Below are positions 54,145 to 63,962 of a DNA stretch of 64,000 bases, piece by piece. The notes beneath the pieces were generated by a model. It had not been told where the DNA came from, searched no databases, and worked only from the letters and a program-made list of their open reading frames with translations. The DNA is from Vibrionales bacterium SWAT-3 (GTDB lineage: Bacteria > Pseudomonadota > Gammaproteobacteria > Enterobacterales > Vibrionaceae): positions 1-64,000 of the forward strand of contig AAZW01000004.1 in the NCBI GenBank assembly GCA_000169995.1. The letters are read 5' to 3'. The first letter of the stretch is position 1; each line of letters starts with the position of its first letter. The position numbers and the translations under genes are program-made.

Positions 54145-54795
54145 ATCAACGCCGTATTAGGTATAACCGCATTTAACGGGATTAAAGTCAGCTGGACTCA
54201 TGATGTGAGTGATGAGGCAACGCTGTTACTCTCCCCTTTCTTTGGCGTAAAAGACAAAAACGAAGTTGATTTTAATTCGAGTACAAAACTAGAGTTTGAA
54301 ACCAATCGCATGTTTGGTGCCAACCTTCAGTTAAGTGGAGAGAACTACCGTTGGAATTTGTCGTTCCTCGACTCCAACTTTGACCAAACAATCGACTCAG
54401 CGTTTTTGCCTAAACCAGAACTACAGAAAAACCAACACATCCAGCTTTGGTCTTTGGGTGCTGAGTATGAATTTGGTCAAGCGGTACTATCAAGTGAAGG
54501 ACAAATCAGTGATTTCTCTTCATCGATGTATGCAAGTCTAGGCTACAGATTGAATTCGTTTACGCCTTATGTCGTTTATGGTGCAGAGTTTGACTCCAAC
54601 GAACACCTCACAGGCAACAGCTATTTGATTGGTATCGATTACGACGTATTGCCGAACGTTTCCCTCAATGGTGAGGTACAATACTTTGAAGCTCGTAAGT
54701 CAAACGGCGCCTTTGTTGAAGACTTCTATCCGCTGGGTACTTTTGATGATAAAGATGCAGTGCTCTATACCATCATGCTGAGTTTTGTGTTCTAG
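54145..54795 (+). pseudogene. Outer-membrane beta-barrel, 3' part
   Basis: This continues the barrel at INAVLGITAFNGIKVSWTHD with strands to the C-terminal LYTIMLSFVF. The terminal Phe and alternating hydrophobics are the BAM recognition signal. Without the 5' part it has no signal peptide, so it is not expected to be exported. Joined, the protein would be about 358 residues. Confidence 0.88.
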
Positions 54796-54828
54796 CCACT
54801 GCCGAGAAAACACATAACCAGTAAAACG

Positions 54829-54863
54829 AAAAGCCCAAGACAACACCTTTGTCTTGGGCTTTT
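54829..54863. terminator. Bidirectional terminator between the two barrel modules
   Basis: AAAAGCCCAAGACA / TGTCTTGGGCTTTT, a 14-bp perfect stem with a 7-nt loop and A/T-runs on both sides. Confidence 0.92.
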
Positions 54864-54883
54864 TATCATCATCTAAAATTGCA

Positions 54884-55294
54884 TTAGTACTTAAACAGAA
54901 CTTTCACGTCGCCCGTCAATGCCGACTCATCAACGTAACCAATGGCGTTAGTTTTTGACGCTACCGTTGTGATGGCCTCACTATAGTCCGCAACTTGAAT
55001 AGGCGCTTCAGCTTTACCTGTAAACACTAGCCTTGACCAAGCAGATTGTAGCTGAGATTCACTACGACCCGTTGCGACCCCATGGAAGGCAAGTCGCCCT
55101 TCTGAACCATCAACTAACTCTATAATTTGCGCCTTAGTCCCGTTAGCTAGCTTGCTCTTTTTACCCATAAAGAGCTTTTTGACGTCCGACTTCGACAATG
55201 AATCCACACCGGCATTGTTACCAATAACAACCATGCCTGCCGATACATTAAATGAAAGGACGGCTAATGTTATCGCTGATAATAAAGTTTTCAT
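54884..55294 (-). CDS. Small periplasmic phosphate-binding-like protein (paralogue)
   Basis: A 136-residue exported protein, signal peptide ending FNVSAG. SKSDVKKLFMGKKSKLANGT, LQSAWSRLVFTGKAEAPIQV and KTNAIGYVDESAL align with the 51688-52164 protein (NKARKLYRGKTKRLNG; MNAHWAGLSFSGKA; PNRIGYSP). AAGGAGG sits just before the ATG. It is the second gene after the intact barrel, 9 bp apart, so the pair is an operon. It is half the size of PstS-type binders and not obviously a transporter subunit. Confidence 0.8.
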   Translation of the reverse strand: MKTLLSAITLAVLSFNVSAGMVVIGNNAGVDSLSKSDVKKLFMGKKSKLANGTKAQIIELVDGSEGRLAFHGVATGRSESQLQSAWSRLVFTGKAEAPIQVADYSEAITTVASKTNAIGYVDESALTGDVKVLFKY

Positions 55295-55303
55295 GTTGCC
55301 TCC

Positions 55304-56446
55304 TTAAAATACGAAATCTAGACGAGCTGAATAGACAATTGAGCTGTCTTCAAGGTAATTCCCTGTCGCCATAAATGGGTTGGCTGCAGACGTCTCAACA
55401 TTGGTTTGGAAGCCACCGCTTGTATCGCGGTAATCCACGTAAGTCACGTCAGCCTTTAGCGACATATTCTTAGCAAAGTCCCAACGGTTACCGATAGAGT
55501 AAGAGATACGCTCGTAATTCATCGTCTCTTTAACTGCTGTAATCATCATGTTTTCACGTTCATCGTTATCCGTGGTTTCAACCCAACTTACAGAAAGATA
55601 AGGCGTAAACTCATTAATTCGGTAACCGACCAAGCCTGAAACCGATTGATAGTCGTAGAATTGACCTTCAATTTGAACGTCAGCGGCTTCTACGTTAACC
55701 AGTAGATCGCCGTTATCATATTGCGCCCCCAAAGAGATAAACTGACCATCTTGGCTATCAAGTAAAGGAGCTAACTGGCGGCAGTACGGGTCCGTTGATG
55801 TATTGAAATCACAAGATGGGTTTGTTTCAGCAACCAAGTAAGAACCACGGAAAGTAAAATCATCAACGTTCCAGTTCGCGCTCAAACCATACAGTTGATC
55901 CAACTTAACCTCACCTACGATTGAATCTTCCTCATCGATAGTACCAATACCAACCAATGGCTGCAGCAATAGGCTTGAGTCTTCAAGCTCTATCGGAATC
56001 AGAAAGTCTGCGCCGGTATAACCTTTCAAAACAATGTTTTCATAAAGCTCTTGAGACGGCCTGATCATTGGGTACGCATAGCCTAGATCGGTATAGTCTG
56101 AATAGAAAAATAGAGGAAGACGAAGCTTACCTGCACGAGCAGTAAACGAGTCGAAATCATAAGACGCGTAAGCCATCTCAAATTTTGGATCATAGTCATA
56201 GCGGCTATTAGCAACCACCTGTGTTACAAATTTAGCACGCTCGTTGACTTGAAAGTCAAACTGCACCCCTGCTAGCGTCTCTTGTTCCGAGTCAAGTTTT
56301 TCGTCAGTGTAACCCGCATAACCTATGGCGTTATCTGACTTACCAATACCTACAGAACCGAATCCACTAATACGAATATTGTCCATGCTTGTCGCATTAG
56401 CGCCAAACGCCATGCCTACGAGTGCAGCAACCACTGTCTTTCTCAT
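55304..56446 (-). CDS. Outer-membrane beta-barrel protein (intact paralogue)
   Basis: About 380 residues. The start at 56446 (MRKTVVAALVGMAFGANA) has GGAG upstream. After the signal peptide the strands IRISGFGSVGIGKSDNA, LAGVQFDFQVNERAKFVTQV, FTARAGKLRLPLFFYSDY and others alternate to a C-terminal YSARLDFVF with terminal Phe. A cysteine pair (PSCDFNTSTDPYCR) sits in a predicted loop. It resembles porin-like proteins of unknown substrate. It lies between the small binding-like protein and an MCP on the same strand. Confidence 0.85.
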   Translation of the reverse strand: MRKTVVAALVGMAFGANATSMDNIRISGFGSVGIGKSDNAIGYAGYTDEKLDSEQETLAGVQFDFQVNERAKFVTQVVANSRYDYDPKFEMAYASYDFDSFTARAGKLRLPLFFYSDYTDLGYAYPMIRPSQELYENIVLKGYTGADFLIPIELEDSSLLLQPLVGIGTIDEEDSIVGEVKLDQLYGLSANWNVDDFTFRGSYLVAETNPSCDFNTSTDPYCRQLAPLLDSQDGQFISLGAQYDNGDLLVNVEAADVQIEGQFYDYQSVSGLVGYRINEFTPYLSVSWVETTDNDERENMMITAVKETMNYERISYSIGNRWDFAKNMSLKADVTYVDYRDTSGGFQTNVETSAANPFMATGNYLEDSSIVYSARLDFVF

Positions 56447-56489
56447 AACTAACTCCATTGTTATGTTATTTTCTTGTTTTTATATGAAT

Positions 56490-56506
56490 CACCCGAATTT
56501 CGGGTG
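56490..56506. promoter_or_regulatory. Palindrome between MCP and barrel genes
   Basis: CACCCGAA-T-TTCGGGTG is a perfect palindrome about one base, in the 116-bp gap upstream of the barrel gene. It could be the MCP transcript terminator (no T-run) or an operator for the barrel operon. Confidence 0.45.
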
Positions 56507-56562
56507 TAGACCTCCCTCCTTTATGTTTCACGAACAAGGATAGAGAGGACAATTAGGGGCTT

Positions 56563-58176
56563 TTAACTCACTTTAAAGTGGCCAGTTAATGTTGATATGT
56601 TTCGAGTGACCTCTTGAATATCATGGGCGACAGCATCAACTTGTTTTACACTGTTGCTAGTGCCTTCTGCCATTTTGCGAATTTCTTCTACAAAGGTCTC
56701 TATTCGGGTTGAGGTCTGTTCTTGTTGCTCTGTCGCAGCGGCAATACTTTCGTTTCGTTGGCTGATTTCGGTGACATCTGATGTAATTCTTTGCAGCGAC
56801 CCTTCAGCCACTAAGAACTTCTGTACACAGTCTTCTGCTTTAACAACGCTTTCAGAGATAATGGTCGAGGCCGTTTGTGCTTGTTCTTGCAGTTGTAAAA
56901 GCACCGACTGAATTTCTTGGGTTGATGTTTGTGTCCGTGACGCTAACGTTCGAACTTCATCAGCAACAACAGCAAAACCTCGACCTTGTTCTCCAGCACG
57001 GGCCGCTTCAATGGCCGCGTTCAGCGCTAACAGGTTGGTTTGTTCTGCAATCGCACTGATCGATTCTAAAATTGAACCTGCACTCTGTGTATTGTCGTTC
57101 AGCTGTTTTACAACGTGCGATGCATTGCTGACATCGTTAGTTAGCTCTTTTACCGCAACGATTGTGCTCTCAACTTGCTGCTCCCCTAAGCTTGCTTGTT
57201 CGCTAGCACTAGAAGCAGAAGATGACGCATCGTTTGCATTGGTTGCAATGTCTCGAGCAGCAAGAAATAGCTGATTCAATGAGCTAGAAACTTCTTCAAT
57301 TGAAAGGTGTTGCTTAGTAGAAAGCTCGTTTGTAACTTGGCTCGACTTAACAAGAGAGCCAGAAATCGAATCCAGTTGAGTCACGTTGTCTATGGTATGG
57401 GTTACGTTCTGTTGCAGATGAGACACGAAGCTATTAAATGACTCTACTAATGGTTTAAGTTCATCATTTTTCTCGTGTTGAAGGCGTACTGTTAGGTCTC
57501 CGTCTCCCTCAGCGATATCGTGCATCTTATCGCTAATGTTTGCCAGATCCGCTCGAATTCCTCTTACGACTAACCACCCGAAGATACACATAGCAAGCAT
57601 TGCCACAGCACCAGAAACACTCATGATTTGGTTAGCCTGTTTATTATTGGCTTCTAAATCTTCAACGGCTTTCTCGAACTCAGTTTGTCGGTCTGCGCTG
57701 AACTCACGCATGCCGAGGGTTAAGACATCTAAAATCGCGGTACTTTCTTTTGCCAAACGACCAGCCTCGCTCAGACTGATCTCCTCATCAATCATTCCTT
57801 GGGCAATTTGGTAAGCAAGTTCAAAATATTGGTTGGTCTTATTTTGCAGAAGTGTCGATTCGCTCTGCAGAGAAGGATCCAGCGTGATTTGAATATTGAA
57901 GTTACTTTGAATCGCAGCAAGAGTTTGCTTGTTCATTTCCAAAATCTCTTCATCACCAAGCGTTACAGCTAAGTTAAAGCGCTCCGCCAATTGGGAGATC
58001 AGCACACTGTTCAACGACGCCGCGTTCATCACGGGATAAGTAACTTGGTCAATTCGATTAACCTGCTTGGTATTGCTAGTGAGTGTATTCCCACCGACAA
58101 ATAGAATACTAATAAACCCTACTAACGAAACCAAACATAACGCCAAAATTCGATTCTTAATCGATAGTGTAAACAT
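56563..58176 (-). CDS. Methyl-accepting chemotaxis protein, 4HB-like sensor
   Basis: About 537 residues. The start at 58176 ([20 protein letters not shown]) has AAGGAAG upstream. TM1 is followed by a helical periplasmic domain of about 150 residues (four-helix-bundle type), TM2 ([21 protein letters not shown]), HAMP ([18 protein letters not shown]) and a full signalling domain ([35 protein letters not shown]). It is upstream of the barrel/binding-like pair and could sense the same ligand via the small periplasmic protein. Confidence 0.9.
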   Translation of the reverse strand: MFTLSIKNRILALCLVSLVGFISILFVGGNTLTSNTKQVNRIDQVTYPVMNAASLNSVLISQLAERFNLAVTLGDEEILEMNKQTLAAIQSNFNIQITLDPSLQSESTLLQNKTNQYFELAYQIAQGMIDEEISLSEAGRLAKESTAILDVLTLGMREFSADRQTEFEKAVEDLEANNKQANQIMSVSGAVAMLAMCIFGWLVVRGIRADLANISDKMHDIAEGDGDLTVRLQHEKNDELKPLVESFNSFVSHLQQNVTHTIDNVTQLDSISGSLVKSSQVTNELSTKQHLSIEEVSSSLNQLFLAARDIATNANDASSSASSASEQASLGEQQVESTIVAVKELTNDVSNASHVVKQLNDNTQSAGSILESISAIAEQTNLLALNAAIEAARAGEQGRGFAVVADEVRTLASRTQTSTQEIQSVLLQLQEQAQTASTIISESVVKAEDCVQKFLVAEGSLQRITSDVTEISQRNESIAAATEQQEQTSTRIETFVEEIRKMAEGTSNSVKQVDAVAHDIQEVTRNISTLTGHFKVS

Positions 58177-58653
58177 AAGCTTCCTTGCTAAACAGTATGA
58201 CAAACCGCACTAGTATTTTTTCGCACAATAACAGATCTGACCAGTTATTCAATCGGTCAATACAAAAATAGTGATAAATATGTAAATATTATTTATAAAA
58301 TGTATCAACCAAAAAAAATACCATATAAATCATAAGTTTTAATTTTTAACTTTATCAAGTTCTGCTTAATTCCCAAACTTGGCAGCCTGTTTAAAACTTA
58401 ATGTTTATTCGACTTCATACTCAACCAACATATTTAAACGCACGTATTCCATAGGCTTAATGTCGAGTTGAAATATATAAAAACACCATGATTCAAACGC
58501 GTTACCAATAATTAAATTTCCTACATGCCCTACACTTTAATAGCTGTGTCAACATCGTCAGGTTTATGTAAGAAGGCGACAGGCTCACGAACTTACTCTT
58601 TTTAATTCAGTCAACCTTAGAGCGACTAAATTAAACCTCTAATTGGAGAGCGC
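58177..58653. other. Intergenic, MCP / ggt divergent region
   Basis: A 477-bp AT-rich region holding promoters for both genes. No reading frame, RNA gene or strong dyad stood out. GGAGAG just before 58654 is the ggt ribosome site. Confidence 0.4.
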
Positions 58654-60384
58654 ATGCGTATAGCAACTTTATCTTTAAGCTTGGTTTCAGCGGTGGGTTT
58701 TGCTGCTGAACCGAGCCCTTTTCCAGTAGTGCCTGATGCTGAAGGTGACAAATTCATGGTCAGTGCGACAAACCCCTATGTCAGTAGCACTGGCTATTCG
58801 ATACTGAAACAAGGCGGTAATGCCGTCGACGCTATGGTCGCGATGCAAATGACCATGTCTGTTGTAGAGCCCGATATGACGGGGATTGGTGGCGGCACTT
58901 TCGCGCTGTTTTATCAACAAGACAAAGACCAATTTCTTGCGCTCGATGGTCGTGATGAAGCCCCTTCTAGTGCCACTCCCGACATGTTCATGGAAAACGG
59001 CAAGCCACTGAGTCGAAATGAGATTTTGGGCCCTCGTTCGGTCGCAGTACCGGGCACGCTTCGCTTGCTCTATAGCGCACATCAAGAATACGGGAAACTG
59101 CCTTGGTCTGAGTTAGTTCAACCAGCGATTGATCTGGCAAGCAAAGGGTATGCGATGAATAGCTACACGTACGACATTGTGGTCCGTGAGCAAACCCGTT
59201 TGATTGAAGATCCAGAAATCAAAGCGCTCTATTGGGATAACGACGAAATCAAACCGACAGGCACCTTGATGACCAATCCAAAGCTTGCCGAGACGTTCAC
59301 CAATATTGCTCAACAAAGTGACAAATACCTTTATGGTGGAGAGTTTGGTAAGAACATTGTCGAAACGGTTAACAGTCGCATCGATTCAGGCCACGCTAAA
59401 TTATCCATTGAAGACTTTGAACAATACAAAATTAAACAGCGTGACGTGATTGAAACCGATTATCGTGGCAATAAAATTGTATCCTTTGGTTACCCAGCCT
59501 CTGGTGGCGTGATGGTAGCGCAAAGCCTAGAAATGCTAGAAGCGTATGATTTGGCGGACATGTCCAAAACCGACGCAGAACCATGGCGCTTGATGACAGA
59601 GGCAATGAGAATCGCTAAAGCCGATCGTATTGCTTACGCCGGCGACCCCGATTATGTGGAAACACCCGTAAGTGCCCTGCTTGATAAATCTTATATTGAT
59701 AAGCGACGTCAACTGATCCCAGAAAATGGTATCGCTCAGTCAAATCCGAAAGCTGGGAAGGTTTCAGATACCGATTACGCACAACATCAAGGTTTTGAGA
59801 GCAAGGATACCGGACACATCTCCATCATCGATAAAGAAGGCAATGCGATAGCAATGACAAGCACCGTCGGTACAGGAATGGGCTCTGGCGTGATGGTAGA
59901 CGGTGTGATTTTGAATGCGCAAATGGCGAACTTTTCTACCAAACCAACCATCAATGGCAAACCAAGCCAAAATGCAATTGAAGCAGGCAAGCGACCTCGT
60001 TCAGCAATCACGCCATTAATGGTGATGGATAAGCAAGATGACCTGCGTTTAGTTGTTGGCTCTCCGGGTAGCTCACAAATTCCTGGGTACGTGTTAAAAA
60101 CCGTGGTTGGTGTTGTGGATTGGGATCTATCAGCGCAAGAAGCGATTGACCTGCCAAACATTCAATACGGCACTAAGATAGATCGCACCAAGCCCTATGA
60201 CCCAACAGGCCTTTTGGTGGAGAAAAAAACCTACGCCGAAATGTTGGTTCCAGAATTCATGCAACTTGGTTACCCAGTGCATGTCATCCCTGTCGTCAGT
60301 GGCTTAAACGCCATTGAAATCAAAGACGGAAAACTTTACGGCGCAACAGACAGACGTCGCGCATCCAGTTCGATGGGTGAATAG
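58654..60384 (+). CDS. ggt: Gamma-glutamyltranspeptidase
   Basis: A 576-residue periplasmic Ntn-hydrolase that cleaves glutathione and other gamma-glutamyl compounds. Signal peptide MRIATLSLSLVSAVGFAAE. Blocks: GGNAVDAMVAMQMTMSVVEP, GIGGGTFALFY, ALDGRDEAPSSATPDMF, GPRSVAVPGTLRLL. The self-cleavage/nucleophile Thr386 is in KDTGHISIIDKEGNAIAMTSTVG, and VVGSPGSSQIP is the oxyanion block. It should mature into large and small subunits. A terminator follows. It is a single gene. Confidence 0.93.
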   Translation: MRIATLSLSLVSAVGFAAEPSPFPVVPDAEGDKFMVSATNPYVSSTGYSILKQGGNAVDAMVAMQMTMSVVEPDMTGIGGGTFALFYQQDKDQFLALDGRDEAPSSATPDMFMENGKPLSRNEILGPRSVAVPGTLRLLYSAHQEYGKLPWSELVQPAIDLASKGYAMNSYTYDIVVREQTRLIEDPEIKALYWDNDEIKPTGTLMTNPKLAETFTNIAQQSDKYLYGGEFGKNIVETVNSRIDSGHAKLSIEDFEQYKIKQRDVIETDYRGNKIVSFGYPASGGVMVAQSLEMLEAYDLADMSKTDAEPWRLMTEAMRIAKADRIAYAGDPDYVETPVSALLDKSYIDKRRQLIPENGIAQSNPKAGKVSDTDYAQHQGFESKDTGHISIIDKEGNAIAMTSTVGTGMGSGVMVDGVILNAQMANFSTKPTINGKPSQNAIEAGKRPRSAITPLMVMDKQDDLRLVVGSPGSSQIPGYVLKTVVGVVDWDLSAQEAIDLPNIQYGTKIDRTKPYDPTGLLVEKKTYAEMLVPEFMQLGYPVHVIPVVSGLNAIEIKDGKLYGATDRRRASSSMGE

Positions 60385-60496
60385 ATGTTTTATGAGTGAA
60401 TAGATGCTTTAAGGGTGAGTCGCTCGACTCACCCACTATAACGCCTCTAATTTTTCTCTTGTTCTAACCACACATTTTAAAACCATTTCCAAATGC

Positions 60497-60528
60497 AAAA
60501 AGCCAGTCGAACGTTTCGACTGGCTTTT
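60497..60528. terminator. Bidirectional terminator, ggt / HEAT-TPR gene
   Basis: AAAAGCCAGTCGAA / TTCGACTGGCTTTT with a tight 2-4 nt loop and A/T-runs on both sides. Confidence 0.88.
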
Positions 60529-60564
60529 CAATAACTCACTTTAGTTTATCGATTAACGCAATTA

Positions 60565-61623
60565 CTACGAACTTGGCGCTACTCGCTTTTCTTTCAACTG
60601 TTCAATCACATAGTCAGGTGCGACCTTACTAAGCTCAGTCAAACATTCATCTATTTTTTCATTACCATAACGCACGTAAATATCACATACAGCGTAGAGC
60701 TGCTCTGGAGCACCAGAAATCAAATACGCCTTTTCAAATGATTTTGTCGACTTATCGATATCGAGATCTTCTTGCAATACACCGTTGAGGTACCAGTAAT
60801 AACTGTTGTCTTTCGCTAGCTCAGCAGCCACTTCAATCTCTTTTGCTGCGGCGCCCTTCTCTTCTAGTCGAACTAAGGTCAACGATTTTGAATAATGCAA
60901 AGCCGCATTGTCCGGGACATTCGCTAAACCACGATCTAACACTTCAACCGCTTGTTGGTCTTTCTTCTGAGCTCGGAAGTTGTCTGCGTAACTCAACCAA
61001 ACTTGAGGATCATTTTGATGCGTTTTGATCAGCTCTAAATAAACCGTTTCTGCCTTTTCCCACTCATTGTGCCAACGTAGCACATCTGCAAACAGTAACT
61101 GAAACTTCTCAGATTCTTGTGTTTCCAAGAAAGTGATCAACTCTTTTACCGCCGGTTCAATTTCCGCTTTTTGCGCTTCATCTAGAGTATTGAAATCACG
61201 AACTAAATTCGATGTCGCTGTGTGACGAACCATGGTATCGCTGTCTTTAAGCAAAGGAGAAACCAATGCCCAACGATGTTCCTGTTGATATGGTTCAGAG
61301 CCAATAACTGCAGCTTCGCGCACTTCAGGGTCTTGGTCTTTCAAGCCTCTTGCAACAGCCACCAGCGCGTTTTGGCTTGGGTATGAAGCCAATTCTTGCA
61401 AAGCTCCTGTGCGGTTTTCAATAGACTGATTCTTATCTTGTGCCATGTAAGACAACTGCTGAATGCGTGTTTGAGTGTCAGTCATTTCAAGCACTTGATT
61501 AATGTTCTGTGCAGGTGCGTCAACAGTGGCTTGGACGCTGTTAGCTGCCATTGCAGATGTTGATAGCAATGCGGACGTTTAAATAACTAAAGCAACCGCT
61601 GTCGCTAAACTCTTCTTGATCAT
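60565..61623 (-). pseudogene. HEAT/TPR periplasmic protein, nonsense codon in signal peptide
   Basis: The natural start is ATG 61621-61623: MIKKSLATAVALVI, then TAA (61579-61581), then TSALLSTSAMAANS in the same frame. Reading through gives a perfect signal peptide, and the stop sits in its hydrophobic core. The rest is open to 60565: HEAT-like repeats (ALQELASYPSQNALVAVARG; DQDPEVREAAVIGS), then TPR units (EWEKAETVYLELIKTHQNDPQVWLSYADNFRAQKKDQQAVEVLDRG form: WEKAETVYLELIKTH; DQQAVEVLDRGLANVP). An internal TTG at 61569 could restart, but the product would lack a full signal. It is 81 bp downstream of the radical SAM gene. Confidence 0.8.
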
Positions 61624-61704
61624 AGTGTTACCTTAAACTTGAGAACTTAGCCTGTCCCTAGACTCATATCTGATTGAATGTCGTTAAGATTGGTAGACCT
61701 TAAA

Positions 61705-63036
61705 TTAGAACTTGGTCTCGAACGTCGCTTGTTTGGCCATCTCTGCACGACGCGCCATCATTACAGAATCGCTGTATTTCCCGTGTGCCACCGGATGTCT
61801 CATAGCACGAGCGATGTACGCCATCGATTTATCAACATGAGAAAAGAACTTGTGCCAACCCGCACATAAGTAATTCAAACCCGGCTCACCTGAACGAGTT
61901 TTGATAAAGCGGTTTTTAGGACACTCACCATGACAAGCAAACTTATAATCACATTGCTGACATTGGCTGGTTAATGTGCGTGATTTAGCAAAGCCAAACT
62001 TCTGTTGTGAAGCGCTGAAAGCCAGATCATCCAACTTCTCGTGATGGATATTACCGATTTTGTATTCTGGATAAACATAGTGGTCACATGAGAAAACGTC
62101 ACCATTAGGCTCCATAGCAAGGCCTTTTCCGCAAATCTCGTTCAAGGTACAAAGTGGATTAGGACGGCCAATCCACGTTTCTAAACTTGCTTCGAAATAT
62201 TGAACGAACACTTTGCCGATATCGTTTTTCGCCCACTCATCAAACACGGTAATCAGGAAGTTACCCCACGCCAGATCTGATACACACCATGACTCCATAA
62301 TGGAATCTTTGTGACCCGGGATCAGGCGCTTGTCACCCTGCTTCAATTGCTCGCTCACTTGAGAAGTTTGCGGCGCAACCGTTCTAAAGGTTTTTTGCTC
62401 AACGATAGGGATAAATTGCATTTGTGGCGACTTCACCACATCACGTAAGAATCGGTACACTTCTAGTGCATTTTGACTGGTGAGGTTGTTCACGCAAGTT
62501 AACGTCGCGAATTTCACTTGGTGTTTATGCAGCAGTTCAACCGCAGCCATTACTTGCTTGAACGTACCACGACCGGCTCGGTTAGTACGGTAGGCGTTAT
62601 GCAGCATCTCTGGGCCATCAATACTTAAGCCTACCAGGAAGTTGTTCTTTGCTAAGAATTGCCCCCAATCGTCATTCAGTAATGTGCCATTGGTTTGCAG
62701 GTCATTGGAAATCAATACACCTTCAGGTTGGTACTTCTTCTGTAGTTCAACCACACGTTCAAAATAAGCCAAACCAAGCATGGTAGGCTCACCACCCTGC
62801 CATGAGAAGATAATTTCCGGCGTATTCTGGCCTTCGATGTATTGTCGGATATACGTCTCTAACGTTTCATCATCCATTCTTGGAGAACTGCCTTTCTTGT
62901 ACTCCAACAAATCTTGCTTACTTAGGTAATAACAATATTTACAGTCAATGTTACACGCTGCACCAATCGGCTTCGCCATAACATGTAAGCGCTTAGACGC
63001 TTTACCATTATATTGAGGACCCTGAGTAATATGCAT
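61705..63036 (-). CDS. Anaerobic sulfatase-maturating-type radical SAM enzyme
   Basis: A 443-residue anSME-family protein that would convert an active-site Cys or Ser of a sulfatase to formylglycine. The radical SAM cluster is Cys28, Cys32 and Cys35 (CNIDCKYCYY). SAM-binding and core blocks follow: FSWQGGEPTMLGL, LQTNGTLLND and VGLSIDGPEMLHNAYR. The C-terminal SPASM region carries the auxiliary-cluster cysteines (CTLNEICGKG, FSCDHYVYPEY, CQQCDYKFACHGECPKNR). AGGTA is upstream. No sulfatase gene is in the window, so the substrate lies elsewhere or past 64 kb. Confidence 0.92.
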   Translation of the reverse strand: MHITQGPQYNGKASKRLHVMAKPIGAACNIDCKYCYYLSKQDLLEYKKGSSPRMDDETLETYIRQYIEGQNTPEIIFSWQGGEPTMLGLAYFERVVELQKKYQPEGVLISNDLQTNGTLLNDDWGQFLAKNNFLVGLSIDGPEMLHNAYRTNRAGRGTFKQVMAAVELLHKHQVKFATLTCVNNLTSQNALEVYRFLRDVVKSPQMQFIPIVEQKTFRTVAPQTSQVSEQLKQGDKRLIPGHKDSIMESWCVSDLAWGNFLITVFDEWAKNDIGKVFVQYFEASLETWIGRPNPLCTLNEICGKGLAMEPNGDVFSCDHYVYPEYKIGNIHHEKLDDLAFSASQQKFGFAKSRTLTSQCQQCDYKFACHGECPKNRFIKTRSGEPGLNYLCAGWHKFFSHVDKSMAYIARAMRHPVAHGKYSDSVMMARRAEMAKQATFETKF

Positions 63037-63173
63037 GATTTACCTACCTATCTTATTATCTTGTTCCCATCATAATTCCGAATTAAGTCAGTGGCATGTT
63101 ATACCCTTTATAACCAATAGGAATGACCAAAAACGTTAGAATTACACCCTATTTCGAACATTTGAGGCACGTG

Positions 63174-63962
63174 ATGAAATTTATCAATTACAAACATTTA
63201 GCAGCAGTCAGCGGCGTCACCATGACTATTCTTCTCAGCGGCTGTTCAAGCGTGCCAACACACCCTATTGCCCAACAAATTGACCAAGATATGGTTCTCG
63301 TTGAAGGCGGCACATTCACCATGGGTTCAAACAGCCCAGAAGCAAGTAAAGCCGAGCGTCCAGCACGTAGTGTTACTGTAGATAGTTTCTACATCGCGAA
63401 GTTTGAGGTGACTCAAGAATTGTTCGAATCTGTCATGGGCTCATCTCTCAGTTATTTCCAAAACCCACAAGTTCCCGTTAACAACCTAAGCTGGCAGCAA
63501 GCGAACTATTTCGTAGAGCAATTGAATGAGTTAACTGGCGAAGATTACCGTCTACCAACCGAAGCAGAATGGGAATTTGCTGCCAAAGGTGGCAACAAAA
63601 GCAAAGGCTATACTTACAGTGGTTCCAATAACTTAGATGATGTTGCGTGGTACTCAGCAAATTCGAAAAATAGCGCACACCCAGTCGGGCTAAAGAAGCC
63701 AAATGAACTAGGCTTATATGACATGACAGGTAATGTTGGCGAATTCGTGATCGATACCTTCGATGACACCTTCTACCGATTTGGTCCAACAGACAATCCA
63801 AACAACGCTAAACACAGCGACGTAGGCTTATCACACAAGTCTGTTCGCGGTGGCAGTTTTGCTTATGACGAAAATGAATCGGAAAGTTACCGTCGTGATT
63901 TCGCAAGCCAGTCCATCACCATGTCGGACATGGGATTGCGGTTGGTTAAAGATGCGAATTAG
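63174..63962 (+). CDS. Lipoprotein with formylglycine-generating-enzyme (SUMF1-like) domain
   Basis: About 262 residues. The start at 63174 (MKFINYKHLAAVSGV) has GAGG 8 nt upstream. The lipobox is LLSGC. The FGE-sulfatase fold follows: DMVLVEGGTFTMGSNSPEAS, VTVDSFYIAKFEVTQELFE, VPVNNLSWQQANYFVEQLNE, YRLPTEAEWEFAAKGG, LGLYDMTGNVGEFV, SVRGGSFAYDENES, MGLRLVKD. The cysteines used by true FGE for copper-dependent catalysis are not apparent, so it may be a structural or carbohydrate-binding relative. It diverges from the anSME gene. Confidence 0.88.
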   Translation: MKFINYKHLAAVSGVTMTILLSGCSSVPTHPIAQQIDQDMVLVEGGTFTMGSNSPEASKAERPARSVTVDSFYIAKFEVTQELFESVMGSSLSYFQNPQVPVNNLSWQQANYFVEQLNELTGEDYRLPTEAEWEFAAKGGNKSKGYTYSGSNNLDDVAWYSANSKNSAHPVGLKKPNELGLYDMTGNVGEFVIDTFDDTFYRFGPTDNPNNAKHSDVGLSHKSVRGGSFAYDENESESYRRDFASQSITMSDMGLRLVKDAN

